From: Mesorhizobium loti
GTDB lineage: Bacteria > Pseudomonadota > Alphaproteobacteria > Rhizobiales > Rhizobiaceae
Length of the DNA: 64,000 bases
NCBI GenBank assembly: GCA_002356515.1
Contig: AP017608.1
Coordinates: forward strand, 16,492-80,491
Direction of reading: 5' to 3'
Made by a program: the position numbers and the translations under genes. Position 1 is the stretch's first letter, and each line of letters opens with the position of its first letter. This document shows, piece after piece, positions 18,010-25,782 of the stretch. The notes beneath the pieces were generated by a model that worked only from the letters and a program-made list of their open reading frames with translations, did no database searches and was not told the origin of the DNA.

Positions 18010-18420
18010 AGACCGACCGCTTCACTTCAATGCATATGATCGATCAAGCGAATCTGGTGCGGGCGGGCCAGGTCAGCTCAACCGAGTTGGTCGAAGCCGC
18101 GATCGCCTGCATGAAGGCCGTCAATCTCGATCTCAATGCGGGGATCTTTGATCTGTCGGACGATGCGCGTCGCGAAATGCCGACTACGCACTGTTTGGCA
18201 GGGTAAAGCGGCGGACGCACTTGCTGAACAGGCCGAGCCGTTCGATCAGTTTCTCTTTTCGCGCGGCAGCGGCATCCTCGGGGCCGACTATATCCAAGAC
18301 CTAGTTTGTTTCATTCGGTCGGGCGTTGCGCTCTTCCTGCAACGATGCGATGGGTGGCTGACGCCGATGCTCGGCACTCCGCCGCCACCGCGAGCCGCCG
18401 CACATCGGATCGTGATCACT
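18006..18420 (+). pseudogene. Amidase-signature enzyme, internally deleted and frameshifted
   Basis: The N-terminal about 55 residues (AANLVRAGQVSSTELVEAAIACMKAVNLDLNAG in outline) are the usual beginning of an amidase-signature hydrolase, read from ATG 18006, which overlaps the aminotransferase stop. From about 18190 a different frame gives a typical amidase C-terminus, with GADYIQDL and CDGWLTPMLGTPPPP. The roughly 350 residues in between, including the Ser-Ser-Lys triad, are gone. An amide hydrolase was therefore once co-expressed with the omega-aminotransferase. Confidence 0.8.
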
Positions 18421-18443
18421 AAAAGCCGAACGGGGGCCAGACC

Positions 18444-19901
18444 ATGTTTGAGAAGACCAGCCATTTCATGCGGCAGGCCAATCTCATCAACGGCGAATGG
18501 GTGCAGGCCGACAGCGGCCAGACGGTCGACGTCAACAATCCAGCCACCGGCCTCAAGATCGGCATCGTGCCGAAATCGGGCAAGGCCGAGACCCACCGCG
18601 CCATCGACGCCGCCGCCACCGCCTTCAAGACATGGCGCAAGACCACTGCGCTCGAGCGCTCGAAGCTGCTGCGCAAGCTGCATGACGCGATGATGGACAA
18701 TCAGGACGTGCTGGCCGAATTGCTGACCATCGAGCAGGGCAAGTCATTGTTTGAATCGAAGGGCGAGATCGGCTCGGCCGCGGCCTACATCCTGTGGTTC
18801 GCCGAGGAAGGCCGTCGCACCTATGGCGACGTCGTGCCGTCGCCGTGGGCCGATCGCCGTATCCTGGTGACCAAGGAGCCGGTCGGCGTCATCGCCGCCA
18901 TCACGCCATGGAATTTTCCATCCTCGATGCTGGCCCGCAAGCTCGGCCCGGCGCTGGCCGCCGGCTGCACCGCCGTCGTCAAGCCGGCGTCGCAGACGCC
19001 TTATTCCGGCCTCGCCTGGGGCGCGCTGGCCGAGGAAGTCGGCTTCCCCAAGGGCGTCATCAATATCCTGACGGGTTCGGCCAGCGAAATCGGCGATGAG
19101 ATCTGCGCCAACCCGCTGGTGTCGAAGATCACCTTCACCGGATCGACCGAGATCGGCAAGATGCTGATCCAGAAGTCTTCGGTCACCGTCAAGAAAGTGT
19201 CGATGGAACTCGGCGGCAACGCGCCGTTCATCGTCTTCGATGATGCCGACATCGAGCGCGCCGTCGCCGGCGCCATCACCGCCAAGTATCGCAATTCAGG
19301 CCAGACCTGCGTGTGCACCAACCGCTTCCTCGTGCAGGCCGGTGTCTACGACAAGTTTGTCGAGAAGCTGGTCGCTGCCAGCAATGCCCTGAAGGTCGGC
19401 TCTGGCCTGGAAGAGGGCGTGCAGCAGGGACCGTTGATCGACGAGAAGGCCGTCGAGAAGGTCGAGGAATTCATCGCCGACGCCACGTCCAAGGGCGGCA
19501 AGGTCGTTGCCGGCGGCAAGCGCCACGCGCTTGGCGGCTCGTTCTTCCAGCCGACCGTCATCGCCAATGCCAAGCCCGACATGCGCTTCATGAAGGAAGA
19601 GATTTTTGGCCCGATCGCCCCGGTTTTCAAGTTCGAGACCGAGGAAGAGGCCATCGCGCTCGCCAATGACACAGAGTTCGGCCTTGCCGCCTATTTCTAC
19701 ACCGGCGATCTCGGTCGCGCCTTCCGGGTTATGGAAGGCCTGAAATACGGCATGGTCGGCGTCAATGAAGGCCTGATCACCACGCCGGAAGCGCCGTTCG
19801 GCGGTGTCAAGGAATCGGGCCTCGGCAAGGAAGGCGGACATCAGGGCATCGAGGATTATCTCGACACCAAATATGTTTGCATCGGCGGCCTCGGCCTCTA
19901 G
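18444..19901 (+). CDS. gabD: NAD(P)-dependent succinate-semialdehyde dehydrogenase
   Basis: 485 residues of the aldehyde dehydrogenase superfamily, GabD branch. Visible: NAD-site TPWNFPSSMLARKLGPALAAG, FTGSTEIGK, the catalytic glutamate in ELGGNAPF and the nucleophile in NSGQTCVCTNR; the C-terminus ends KYVCIGGLGL as in GabD. It oxidises succinate or glutarate semialdehyde to the dicarboxylate, feeding the TCA cycle. It fits downstream of the omega-aminotransferase: amino acid to semialdehyde to diacid. ATG 18444 follows the remnant of the amidase. Confidence 0.93.
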   Translation: MFEKTSHFMRQANLINGEWVQADSGQTVDVNNPATGLKIGIVPKSGKAETHRAIDAAATAFKTWRKTTALERSKLLRKLHDAMMDNQDVLAELLTIEQGKSLFESKGEIGSAAAYILWFAEEGRRTYGDVVPSPWADRRILVTKEPVGVIAAITPWNFPSSMLARKLGPALAAGCTAVVKPASQTPYSGLAWGALAEEVGFPKGVINILTGSASEIGDEICANPLVSKITFTGSTEIGKMLIQKSSVTVKKVSMELGGNAPFIVFDDADIERAVAGAITAKYRNSGQTCVCTNRFLVQAGVYDKFVEKLVAASNALKVGSGLEEGVQQGPLIDEKAVEKVEEFIADATSKGGKVVAGGKRHALGGSFFQPTVIANAKPDMRFMKEEIFGPIAPVFKFETEEEAIALANDTEFGLAAYFYTGDLGRAFRVMEGLKYGMVGVNEGLITTPEAPFGGVKESGLGKEGGHQGIEDYLDTKYVCIGGLGL

Positions 19902-20199
19902 CGGGGCCGACGGATGGTCATCGCTTGTCGCTTGCCTGTCGAGGTTTTCAATGGTTTGGTGTGACACAAAGGGGTCGGAACAAGAGCCGTGCGAAATCGT
20001 ACGCGGCCTTTATCAACCAAAGACAGCTACGGCTGATTTGATGATGATGCCGCCATACGGGCTTCGGCGCCTCGGACGACCCCATGCTCGAGCGCCAGGG
20101 TCAGCGCGCCGCGCGTGACCTTGGGCCATGGCTGGCCGCGCGGTCCTTTGCTCGGCGCCTACCCGACGCCGCTAGCAGCCAGCGATCGATTATCGCCAG

Positions 20200-20501
20200 T
20201 AGACCAACGGCAAGCGCAGCCAGACCGCCAACGCATTTTTGTCGCCTATGCGCGGGCGGCGCTGCAGGCGGTTGATCTTGCGGCCGAGCTGGGGCGCCGC
20301 GCCCATCACCTGCTGGCAGTGGCGCCGAAGCTGCGCGCGAAAGGGGTCGGATGCCGTCCTCGAAAAGTTGCTTTCCGACGATGCAGTCGTCGCCTCGCAA
20401 GAGTGATCGCGGGTTGCGCCGGCTGTTCGACCGACTCCCTCAAGCTTGGGGCCGTGCGCGAGCTGTCCGGCCGCCCAACCTTTGGCATCTACGGGCTGTG
20501 A
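20200..20501 (+). pseudogene. DUF1403-like C-terminal remnant with frameshifts
   Basis: Pieces in alternating frames read AYARAALQAVDLAAELGRR, LLAVAPKLRAKG, then SDAVLEKLLSDDAVV, GLRRLFDRL and VRELSGRPTFGIYGL followed by a stop at about 20501. From memory this order matches the end of DUF1403 proteins, which are found on rhizobial plasmids. At least two frameshifts separate the pieces, so the gene is dead. Function is unknown even for intact members. Confidence 0.5.
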
Positions 20502-20503
20502 AA

Positions 20504-20944
20504 ATGATGGCTGAAGCGACAGGGCGAAGAAGAAGTAAGGGCCGGTCAGATGACCATCGATCAGGCGACCGCCTGTTCGATCTCGAACAGGCCGTGGACC
20601 TGCCTCCGGTGGTGGAGACGCAGGAGCAGAAACGCCAGCCTGTCCAACCGCCAAAGAAGAGGCGGCGGTACCTATACCTTTTGATCCCGTTGGCGCTGCT
20701 TGTGGCAGGCGGAGGATACTACATCGCCGTCACCAAGGGTTGGTTCAATAAGCCGGAGCCTTTGCTCGCGCGTTTCGAGAGGCTGAAGCTGACGGACGCC
20801 GACGGCGTTGAACTGTTCGCCCTGAGCGGCGAGGCATACCGGGAAGGCGACGGCGGAATCGGCTTGCAGAATCAATCTTGCGATGGAACGGGGCAACAAG
20901 GACGCGAAGCTTCCGGTCCGAACTCCGTACGTCTCCACGAGTAA
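20504..20944 (+). pseudogene. Single-pass membrane protein ORF of unknown family, likely truncated
   Basis: From ATG 20504 the frame encodes a basic N-terminus, a proline-rich stretch, a KKRRR stop-transfer signal and one clear membrane helix (YLYLLIPLALLVAGGGYYI), then about 60 residues. The helix and its positive flank resemble membrane-fusion or secretion-adaptor N-termini, but no domain follows. The last part of the frame runs across the junction with the AraC remnant, so the true C-terminus has probably been lost. I do not recognise the family. Confidence 0.4.
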
Positions 20945-21168
20945 TATACACCCAGATCCGTCTCGACCATGCACGCCACCTGTTAGCTCGGACTGAGAAA
21001 TCGATTTCCACGATTGCGTTTGAGTGTGACTTTTGTGACGGCTCACATCTGAGCCGTGTATTTCGCGATCACTACCAGCAGACCCCCAACAATTTCGGGT
21101 CCAGAGCTTCACTCCGCTGCCCGATGCTGCTGCCAAAAGCGCTTACATTTCCGGCGGTGCCTGACAGA
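20930..21168 (+). pseudogene. AraC-family regulator, C-terminal HTH fragment
   Basis: The frame encodes IYTQIRLDHARHLLARTE, SISTIAFECDFCDGSHLSRVF and RDHYQQTPNNF, which is the second half of an AraC double helix-turn-helix domain. There is no ligand domain and the first HTH is cut. It ends at the left target duplication of the IS481 element at 21169. Confidence 0.75.
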
Positions 21169-21172
21169 CTAG

Positions 21173-22197
21173 CTGTGTAGTCCCCGAGTGTGATGGTGCA
21201 TCATCGAGCCTGAGTCGTCAGGATGAGGATGCCCTATGGCAAGTGTTCTTCACGGCAGCGCCCGCACGACGCCGCGTCTTCGAGCCGAGCTCCAAGCGTC
21301 GCAAGAGAGCACCCGGTCCCTTGCCACCCGCTATGGGCTGAACCCGAAGACAGTGGCCAAATGGCGCAAGCGGACCACGACGACCGATACGCCGATGGGT
21401 CCGAAGACCCCTAAGAGCACGGTGTTGACGCCCGCCGAGGAGGCCATTGTCGTGGCCTTCCGCCAGAAGACGCTGCTGCCGCTGGACGACGTGCTCGGTT
21501 GCCTGAGGGATACCATCCCCAACCTCAGCCGTAGCGCATTGCACCGCTGCCTCCAGCGCCATGGCGTCTCCCGGCTGCCAGTCGAGGCGGTCAAGGATCA
21601 GCGTAAGAGGTTCAAGACCTACGAGATCGGCTATGTTCATATCGACAGCTGTGAACTGCGGCATGCGGACGGCAAGCTAGTTATGTTCCTGGCGATCGAT
21701 CGTGTCTCGAAGTTCACCTATGTCGAGTTCCACGACTGTGCCGGTAAGATGGAAGGCGCGGCCTTCCTCAGGAACGTGGTCGAGGTCTTCCCATACCAGA
21801 TCCACACCGTGCTCACCGACAATGGCATGGCCTTCGCCGACCTGCCCAAGAACCGTCACGGGCCTAGCCGACGCTTCCTCGGTCCGCACATATTCGACCG
21901 GATCTGCATGGCCAATGGCATCGAGCACCGGCTGACCAAACCCTACCATCCCTGGACCAACGGTCAGGCCGAGCGGATGAACCGCACCGTCAAGGACGCC
22001 ACGGTCAAAATCTACCACTACGACGATCTGGAAAGCCTCAAGGCCCATGTCCTGACCTTCGTCACCGCCTATAACTTCGCCAAACACCTCAAGGCCCTGA
22101 CATGGAAAACACCCTATCAGGTGATCTGCGACGCGTGGACAAAGGACCCGTCAATCTTCAAAATCAACCCGCACCATCTCATTGCGGGACCACACAA
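21173..22197 (+). mobile_element. IS481-family insertion sequence, complete, CTAG target duplication
   Basis: A 1025-bp element. The left end (CTGTGTAGTCCCCGAG from 21173) and the reverse complement of the right end (TTGTGTGGTCCCGCAATG) match imperfectly over about 30 bp, down to a shared GATGGTGC. CTAG stands directly outside both ends (21169-21172 and 22198-22201), consistent with a 4-bp target duplication. It carries one transposase gene and appears intact, so it may be a recent arrival. Confidence 0.88.
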
Positions 22198-22201
22198 CTA
22201 G
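21236..22201 (+). CDS. IS481-family transposase
   Basis: 321 residues: N-terminal helix-turn-helix (QESTRSLATRYGLNPKTVAKWRKR) and an rve/integrase core, with acidic residues expected for DDE in HIDSCEL, LTDNGMAF and the NGQAERMNRTVKDA region. It cuts and pastes or copies the element. The stop codon TAG (22199-22201) is supplied by the flanking CTAG duplication, so the reading frame closes only when the element sits in a CTAG target. Confidence 0.93.
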   Translation: MASVLHGSARTTPRLRAELQASQESTRSLATRYGLNPKTVAKWRKRTTTTDTPMGPKTPKSTVLTPAEEAIVVAFRQKTLLPLDDVLGCLRDTIPNLSRSALHRCLQRHGVSRLPVEAVKDQRKRFKTYEIGYVHIDSCELRHADGKLVMFLAIDRVSKFTYVEFHDCAGKMEGAAFLRNVVEVFPYQIHTVLTDNGMAFADLPKNRHGPSRRFLGPHIFDRICMANGIEHRLTKPYHPWTNGQAERMNRTVKDATVKIYHYDDLESLKAHVLTFVTAYNFAKHLKALTWKTPYQVICDAWTKDPSIFKINPHHLIAGPHN

Positions 22202-22527
22202 CCGTCAGCGCGGCTCAATAAGTGTTTCCGGTTCTCCGGACCGGTGCTTCTATTTCGACAGCAGCATCCAGCCAGGTAGTCCTTCAGAATTGGTCGGCGA
22301 AACAGCCCGCCGGCTCTCCGGTCCTCCCCCGCCCCACAACAAGGCGGCCTCCTCATCATGCAGAGGCGAATGGACTCGCACCATTCGATGGAATTGCAGT
22401 GATTGATCGGTCCCACGCGCCAGTCATTCCGGTAGACGCGGCTCTCTTCAAGGAACATCCGCGAACTGCGGTGGTGCGTTATGGGCATACCTCTTGCGAA
22501 CTGCCCGCCGTGTGGTTCGATAAATAG
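22202..22527. other. Intergenic region, no supported gene
   Basis: An open frame (22222-22527) exists but has no ribosome site, no recognisable domain and composition like the background. I see nothing else here except the recombinase promoter region at its right edge. Confidence 0.4.
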
Positions 22528-22561
22528 CGATTGACAGTTTAAAGCGAACCGCTGACAATCG
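22528..22561 (+). promoter_or_regulatory. Recombinase promoter with overlapping inverted repeat
   Basis: TTGACA (22531-22536), 17 bp, then GACAAT (22554-22559) forms a near-consensus sigma-70-type promoter. The transcript would begin at about 22566, the A of the recombinase ATG, so the mRNA may be leaderless; no ribosome site is present. The arms CGATTGACAG and CTGACAATCG (9 of 10 complementary) form a dyad covering both promoter elements and suit binding of the recombinase itself for autorepression. Confidence 0.6.
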
Positions 22562-22565
22562 AACC

Positions 22566-23234
22566 ATGCAAAACGAACCGAAAGCCCACGCTACCTTTCT
22601 CCGGGCGTACTTACGCGCCTCGACCAAGGAGCAGGATGCTGGACGCGCCCGCGCCGACCTTGAGGCGTTCGCCAACCAGCACGGCCTGCGGATCGCCGCG
22701 ACCTACATGGAGAACGAAAGCGGCGCCCGCCTCGCCCGCCCCGAGCTGTTCCGCCTGCTGGGTGACTGCCAGCCCGGCGACATCCTGCTGACTGAGCAGG
22801 TGGACCGCCTCAGCCGCTTGAACACCGCGGATTGGGAGCGGCTGAAGGACGAGATTCGCCGGCGCCACGTCAAGGTGGTCGCCCTCGACCTCCCGACCTC
22901 GCACATGATGATGGGCGGCCGCGACGATGATTTCACCGCCCGCATGTTCGATGCCCTCAACGGGATGCTTTTGGATATGCTGGCCGCGATTGCCCGCAAG
23001 GATTATGACGACCGGCGGCGCCGCCAGGCCCAGGGCATCGCCACGGCCAAAAGCCAGGGCCGCTACAAAGGGCGTCCCGAGGATATGGCCCGCAATGCCG
23101 GCATCGTTAAGATGCTGGCCGCCAAGCAGAGCTGGAGCAGCATCATTGCCGCCACCGGCGCCTCTCGCTCCACCCTGGCGCGGCTGGCAGGACGTACCAA
23201 GGCCGAGGTAGTGGAGGGCAACCATGCCGATTAG
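22566..23234 (+). CDS. Serine recombinase (resolvase/invertase family)
   Basis: 222 residues. The resolvase N-terminal domain shows YLRASTKEQD with the catalytic serine (about residue 15), RPELFRLL, and QVDRLSRL with the conserved DR. A long E-helix follows, then a Hin-type HTH (SWSSIIAATGASRSTLARLA). It would resolve or invert DNA between short crossover sites; the dyad at 22528-22561 is a possible part of such a site. Its end overlaps the HNH gene start, so the two are likely co-transcribed. Confidence 0.92.
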   Translation: MQNEPKAHATFLRAYLRASTKEQDAGRARADLEAFANQHGLRIAATYMENESGARLARPELFRLLGDCQPGDILLTEQVDRLSRLNTADWERLKDEIRRRHVKVVALDLPTSHMMMGGRDDDFTARMFDALNGMLLDMLAAIARKDYDDRRRRQAQGIATAKSQGRYKGRPEDMARNAGIVKMLAAKQSWSSIIAATGASRSTLARLAGRTKAEVVEGNHAD

Positions 23235-23655
23235 GTCGCATCGCCGCTGGCTTTATCCCATCGACTGGCCGCAGCTGTCGGAATGGGTGCGCTTCGAGCG
23301 GGCCAAGGGCCGCTGCGAGCGCTGCGCCCGGCCGCATGGCAAAATCGTCACCCACCTGGGCGACGGCCGGTGGTGGGACGAGGACGCCGGCAGCTGGCGC
23401 GACGGCGACGGCCGGACTGTCGCAAACCTCCCTGCCCTGCCCGAATGCGTCGGCCTCACGTTGTACATCACCAAGGTGTTCATTGCGGCCGCGCACCTCA
23501 ACCACGACGCCGGCGACTGCCGGCCGAAGAATCTCCGTGCCTTTTGTCAGCGTTGCCACATGCTGCACGACAAACCGGAGCATTTGCGCCAGCGCGACCT
23601 CACCTACAAGAAACGCCGCGCATTGGGCGACCTGTTCGGCGGCCGCTACGAGTAG
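23224..23655 (+). CDS. HNH-nuclease-like protein
   Basis: 143 residues with zinc-binding cysteine pairs (CERCARPH at the front, CQRCHMLH at the back) and the HNH-type core AAHLNHDAGDCRPKNLRAFC. HNH proteins cut DNA, but the exact substrate and whether this short one is catalytic are unknown. It overlaps the recombinase by 11 bp; this pairing recurs in mobile regions, so it may take part in element movement. Confidence 0.75.
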   Translation: MPIRSHRRWLYPIDWPQLSEWVRFERAKGRCERCARPHGKIVTHLGDGRWWDEDAGSWRDGDGRTVANLPALPECVGLTLYITKVFIAAAHLNHDAGDCRPKNLRAFCQRCHMLHDKPEHLRQRDLTYKKRRALGDLFGGRYE

Positions 23656-23728
23656 CCAAATTAGAAAAAACTGGTGTCAGGTCGGATTTTATCCTACCCT
23701 ATAAATGAACAAGGAAAGAATGCCGACC

Positions 23729-24019
23729 ATGAACAACGCTGAAAAAGTCAGCGTCACCATGGCCCGCGAGCAAATGCAGGCCATCCGCGAAAGCGTCGAA
23801 TCTGGCGAGTTCGCCACCACCAGCGAGGCCATGCGCGATGCCGTACGTGTCTGGCAACGTCAGCGCGTCGAGGACGCCCAGCGGCTCGATGCCACACGCG
23901 CCCGCATCCGCCGCTCCATCGAGGACCCTCGCCCCGACTTGACCGAAAAAGAGGCGGACGCCGCGCTTGACGAGGCTATTGAGGAAATCAACAAAGAGCT
24001 CGACCGTGCGGCGTCTTAA
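23729..24019 (+). CDS. parD: ParD-type antitoxin (ribbon-helix-helix)
   Basis: 96 residues; SVTMAREQMQAIRESVESGEFATTSEAMRDAVRVWQ is the ribbon-helix-helix of ParD/CopG antitoxins, and the C-terminal DPRPDLTEKEADAALDEAIEEI is the toxin-wrapping helix. It would dimerise, repress its promoter and neutralise ParE. ATG 23729 has AAGGAAAG about ten bases upstream; starts at 23705 and 23720 are in the same frame but overlap that site. The toxin gene that overlaps its end is broken, so the antitoxin now has no functional partner here. Confidence 0.85.
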   Translation: MNNAEKVSVTMAREQMQAIRESVESGEFATTSEAMRDAVRVWQRQRVEDAQRLDATRARIRRSIEDPRPDLTEKEADAALDEAIEEINKELDRAAS

Positions 24020-24294
24020 GGTCGCATTCTGGCCTGAAGCCATTGCCGACCTTGCCGAAATTTACCGCTTAGTCGCCATACGTAAGCCAGAGCCGACACA
24101 TCGCTTTGGCTTTTGTGCGGCGCATACGCGCCCGCTGCCGCAAGACTGGCGACGCAGCCAATGGCGGCCGCCCGCGCGACGACCTGTTACCGGGCTTGCG
24201 CACCGTGCCGTTCGATACGGTACAAATCGTCAATGTGTTCTATGGTGGCCGCGACTATGAGGCTCCGTTCCGCGACCAAGAAGGCGAATCGTAG
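24006..24294 (+). pseudogene. parE: ParE toxin, frameshifted and internally deleted
   Basis: From GTG 24006 (14-bp overlap with parD) the frame gives RRLKVAFWPEAIADLAEIYRLVA, the ParE N-terminus. At about 24080 the gene shifts by one base and continues as SQSRHIALAFVRRIRARCRKTGDAANGGRPRDDLLPGLRTVPF, then jumps to DTVQIVNVFYGGRDYEAPFRDQE. Compared with intact ParE, about 20 residues before VQIV (the strand usually reading like YRV) are missing. Two independent lesions make the toxin dead. Confidence 0.82.
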
Positions 24295-24295
24295 G

Positions 24296-24382
24296 CTGCC
24301 ACACAATCCACCAAAGGGATCGCTACGCCCCTCAAAGAGGTGGAGCTGATAAAGGCCCGTTTAGAACGCATAGAGGAGTGAT
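24296..24382 (+). pseudogene. HigB/Gp49-type toxin C-terminal remnant (tentative)
   Basis: One frame reads KGIATPLKEVELIKARLERIEE and stops just before the XRE gene. This resembles the last helix of Gp49/HigB toxins (pattern TPxxExxLAKxRL), which normally sit directly upstream of an XRE antitoxin, as here. Only about 25 residues are left. Confidence 0.35.
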
Positions 24383-24385
24383 GCC

Positions 24386-24706
24386 ATGAGTGACGATGAC
24401 CTTGAAATCGTTCTGGGAAGCGGCAATATCTTGGCTGACTTTGGTGACCCCGACGCCGAAACCAAGCTGATGAAGGCCAAACTTGCGGCCAAAATCATCG
24501 GCGTGCTGGATGACCGCAAGATAAGCGGGCGGGCGGCCGGAAAAATCACCGGAGTCTCCGCAGCGGATATATCCCGCGTGCGGAACGCTGATCTGGCCAA
24601 GTTCACCCTTGACCGGCTGTTGCGCATCCACCACCGGCTCGCGCCCAGCGTAGAGAGTGAATATGACCTTCTCAACGCGACCAAAGGCGGAGAGACCCGC
24701 GTTTGA
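24386..24706 (+). CDS. XRE-family antitoxin-like regulator (HigA2 type)
   Basis: 106 residues. The N-terminal DFGDPDAETKLMKAKLAAKI and the HTH that follows (LDDRKISGRAAGKITGVSAADISRVRNADLAKFTLDRLLRI) are the pattern of the COG5606/HigA2-like XRE proteins that pair with HigB toxins. It would bind its own promoter and a toxin; the toxin upstream seems reduced to a C-terminal stub. The start ATG 24386 follows GAGGAG. Confidence 0.78.
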   Translation: MSDDDLEIVLGSGNILADFGDPDAETKLMKAKLAAKIIGVLDDRKISGRAAGKITGVSAADISRVRNADLAKFTLDRLLRIHHRLAPSVESEYDLLNATKGGETRV

Positions 24707-24769
24707 ATTGCTTAGGTTGCGGCCGAGGCCAGTAGCGAGAATATCGACAACGAAAGAAGGGGGGAAGTG

Positions 24770-24955
24770 ATGCCTCTGACCCGCGATTTCAAGGAAACCG
24801 TCAAGGCCCGCGCCGGCGCGGATGCCGGTTTTCGTGCGGCCCCTGTCACCGAAGCTGTTGAACTCCTGCTCAATGGCGAGGTGGGCACAGGAAAGCTTGT
24901 CCTCCGCGATAACATCAACGCCACCATCGAGTTCGACGACCTGACCGATCTCTAG
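24770..24955 (+). CDS. Truncated DNA-binding antitoxin-like protein
   Basis: 61 residues: LTRDFKETVKARAGADAGFRAA, AVELLLNGEVGTGKLVLRDNINATIEF. Rhizobial homologues that I recall continue for some 40 more residues (PPKSLMRM-type recognition part). Here a stop follows FDDLTDL, so the DNA-binding half is absent. GGGGGAAG precedes ATG 24770. It may still be translated but is probably not functional as a regulator. Confidence 0.6.
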   Translation: MPLTRDFKETVKARAGADAGFRAAPVTEAVELLLNGEVGTGKLVLRDNINATIEFDDLTDL

Positions 24956-25097
24956 TCGCAACCGAAACTCGCGCTCAACCCTGATCGCGCTTAGGTGTGA
25001 TTTTGCCCTCTGCCGGAACCGACCCCTTATCGTCCGGCGTGGTGTAGCGATCAGGATCTTGACACAACCAGCCGCGGCTGGGTGCCGTGGCCGGCCC

Positions 25098-25129
25098 ACA
25101 AAAAAACGCACCGTTCCTCACGATGCGTT
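25098..25129 (-). terminator. Rho-independent terminator, reverse strand
   Basis: AACGCA (25105-25110) pairs with TGCGTT (25124-25129); on the reverse strand the hairpin is followed by a run of seven T. It terminates leftward transcription and is part of the left copy of the long direct repeat. Confidence 0.6.
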
Positions 25130-25220
25130 CCGGCTTCTACCCGGTCAAAACCTAGCACCCCCACCCTGATATGGAAAGCACCCTTGGGCCTGCGACTAGC
25201 GGCCGGTTGCCACCGGCCGC

Positions 25221-25268
25221 GCGTCAGTAGTTCAATGGCAGAACAGCCAACAGCCGGCTTCTACCCGG
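25221..25268 (+). pseudogene. Broken tRNA copy
   Basis: It has the same 5' half as the tRNA gene at 35903-35976 (GCGTCAGTAG, D-arm, CCGGCTTCTACCCGG anticodon arm). AACAGCC is duplicated before the anticodon stem, and past the anticodon arm the T-arm and 3' acceptor strand are replaced by unrelated sequence. It cannot fold as a tRNA. Confidence 0.75.
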
Positions 25269-25296
25269 AATCGAGGCTTCTCGCGCGGCTCGAGAC

Positions 25297-25782
25297 TTAG
25301 CGGGTTATGACACGCATGCAGCTGTAGGTGGTGGAGGTGGTGGTATCAACCTCGCCCGTGCTGCCGCCGGTACGGTGGGTGCTGGTTTGGGTGGTGGCAC
25401 CGCTCAGAACATCAAAGCCCTTGCTGATGCAATACGCGCTGGGAGTTGAGCGGAAGGGTATGGCCCTTTCATTAAAGGTCATGGTCTCCAACTTGTAGGG
25501 CAAGGGGCCTGAGGCTGGCGGCTTGACGGCGGCGGCGAGGCAGCCTTGCCCATCGGCCCCGGCTTGGCCTGGCGCATAGAGCAAGCCCTTTTTACCGCAG
25601 AGCACAAGTTGGTCCATACGGGCGTTGGTGCCGGTGACCTGGGTTTTGAGGCTGCTGATTTGGTCGGAGAGTGCCGACCAGGTCATTTGCGTGTCCATCG
25701 GGCCAGTGGCGGCACGTTCCTGGGCAATGGCTGGTGGTGTCAGCAGCGCTGACGCTGTCAGGAGGTAGGTTAGGGATTTCAC
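25297..25782 (-). CDS. Small secreted protein of the pilin/adhesin module
   Basis: 161 residues from GTG 25782 (AGGAAA upstream). A signal peptide ends near AIAQE; a short helical stretch (WSALSDQISSLKTQVTGTNARMDQL) follows, then four cysteines in the mature part (CGKKG, GQGC, YCIS, YSCMRVITR) that could form disulphides in the periplasm or outside. It lies 87 bp downstream of the adhesin gene in the same direction. The family is not recognised; a tip or stabilising subunit of the surface structure is a guess. Confidence 0.7.
   Translation of the reverse strand: MKSLTYLLTASALLTPPAIAQERAATGPMDTQMTWSALSDQISSLKTQVTGTNARMDQLVLCGKKGLLYAPGQAGADGQGCLAAAVKPPASGPLPYKLETMTFNERAIPFRSTPSAYCISKGFDVLSGATTQTSTHRTGGSTGEVDTTTSTTYSCMRVITR

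Larger units (their letters stand above)
25098..25268. repeat. Left copy of an about 165-bp direct repeat
   Basis: The stretch from the A-run through CGGCTTCTACCCGGTCAAA, CTAGCACCCCCACCCTG, ATGGAAAGCACCCTTG, GCGGCCGGTTGCC to CAGTAGTTCAATGGCAGAAC and CCGGCTTCTACCCGGA recurs at 35779-35944 with only scattered differences. This copy carries an extra AACAGCC duplication inside the tRNA-like part. Confidence 0.9.
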
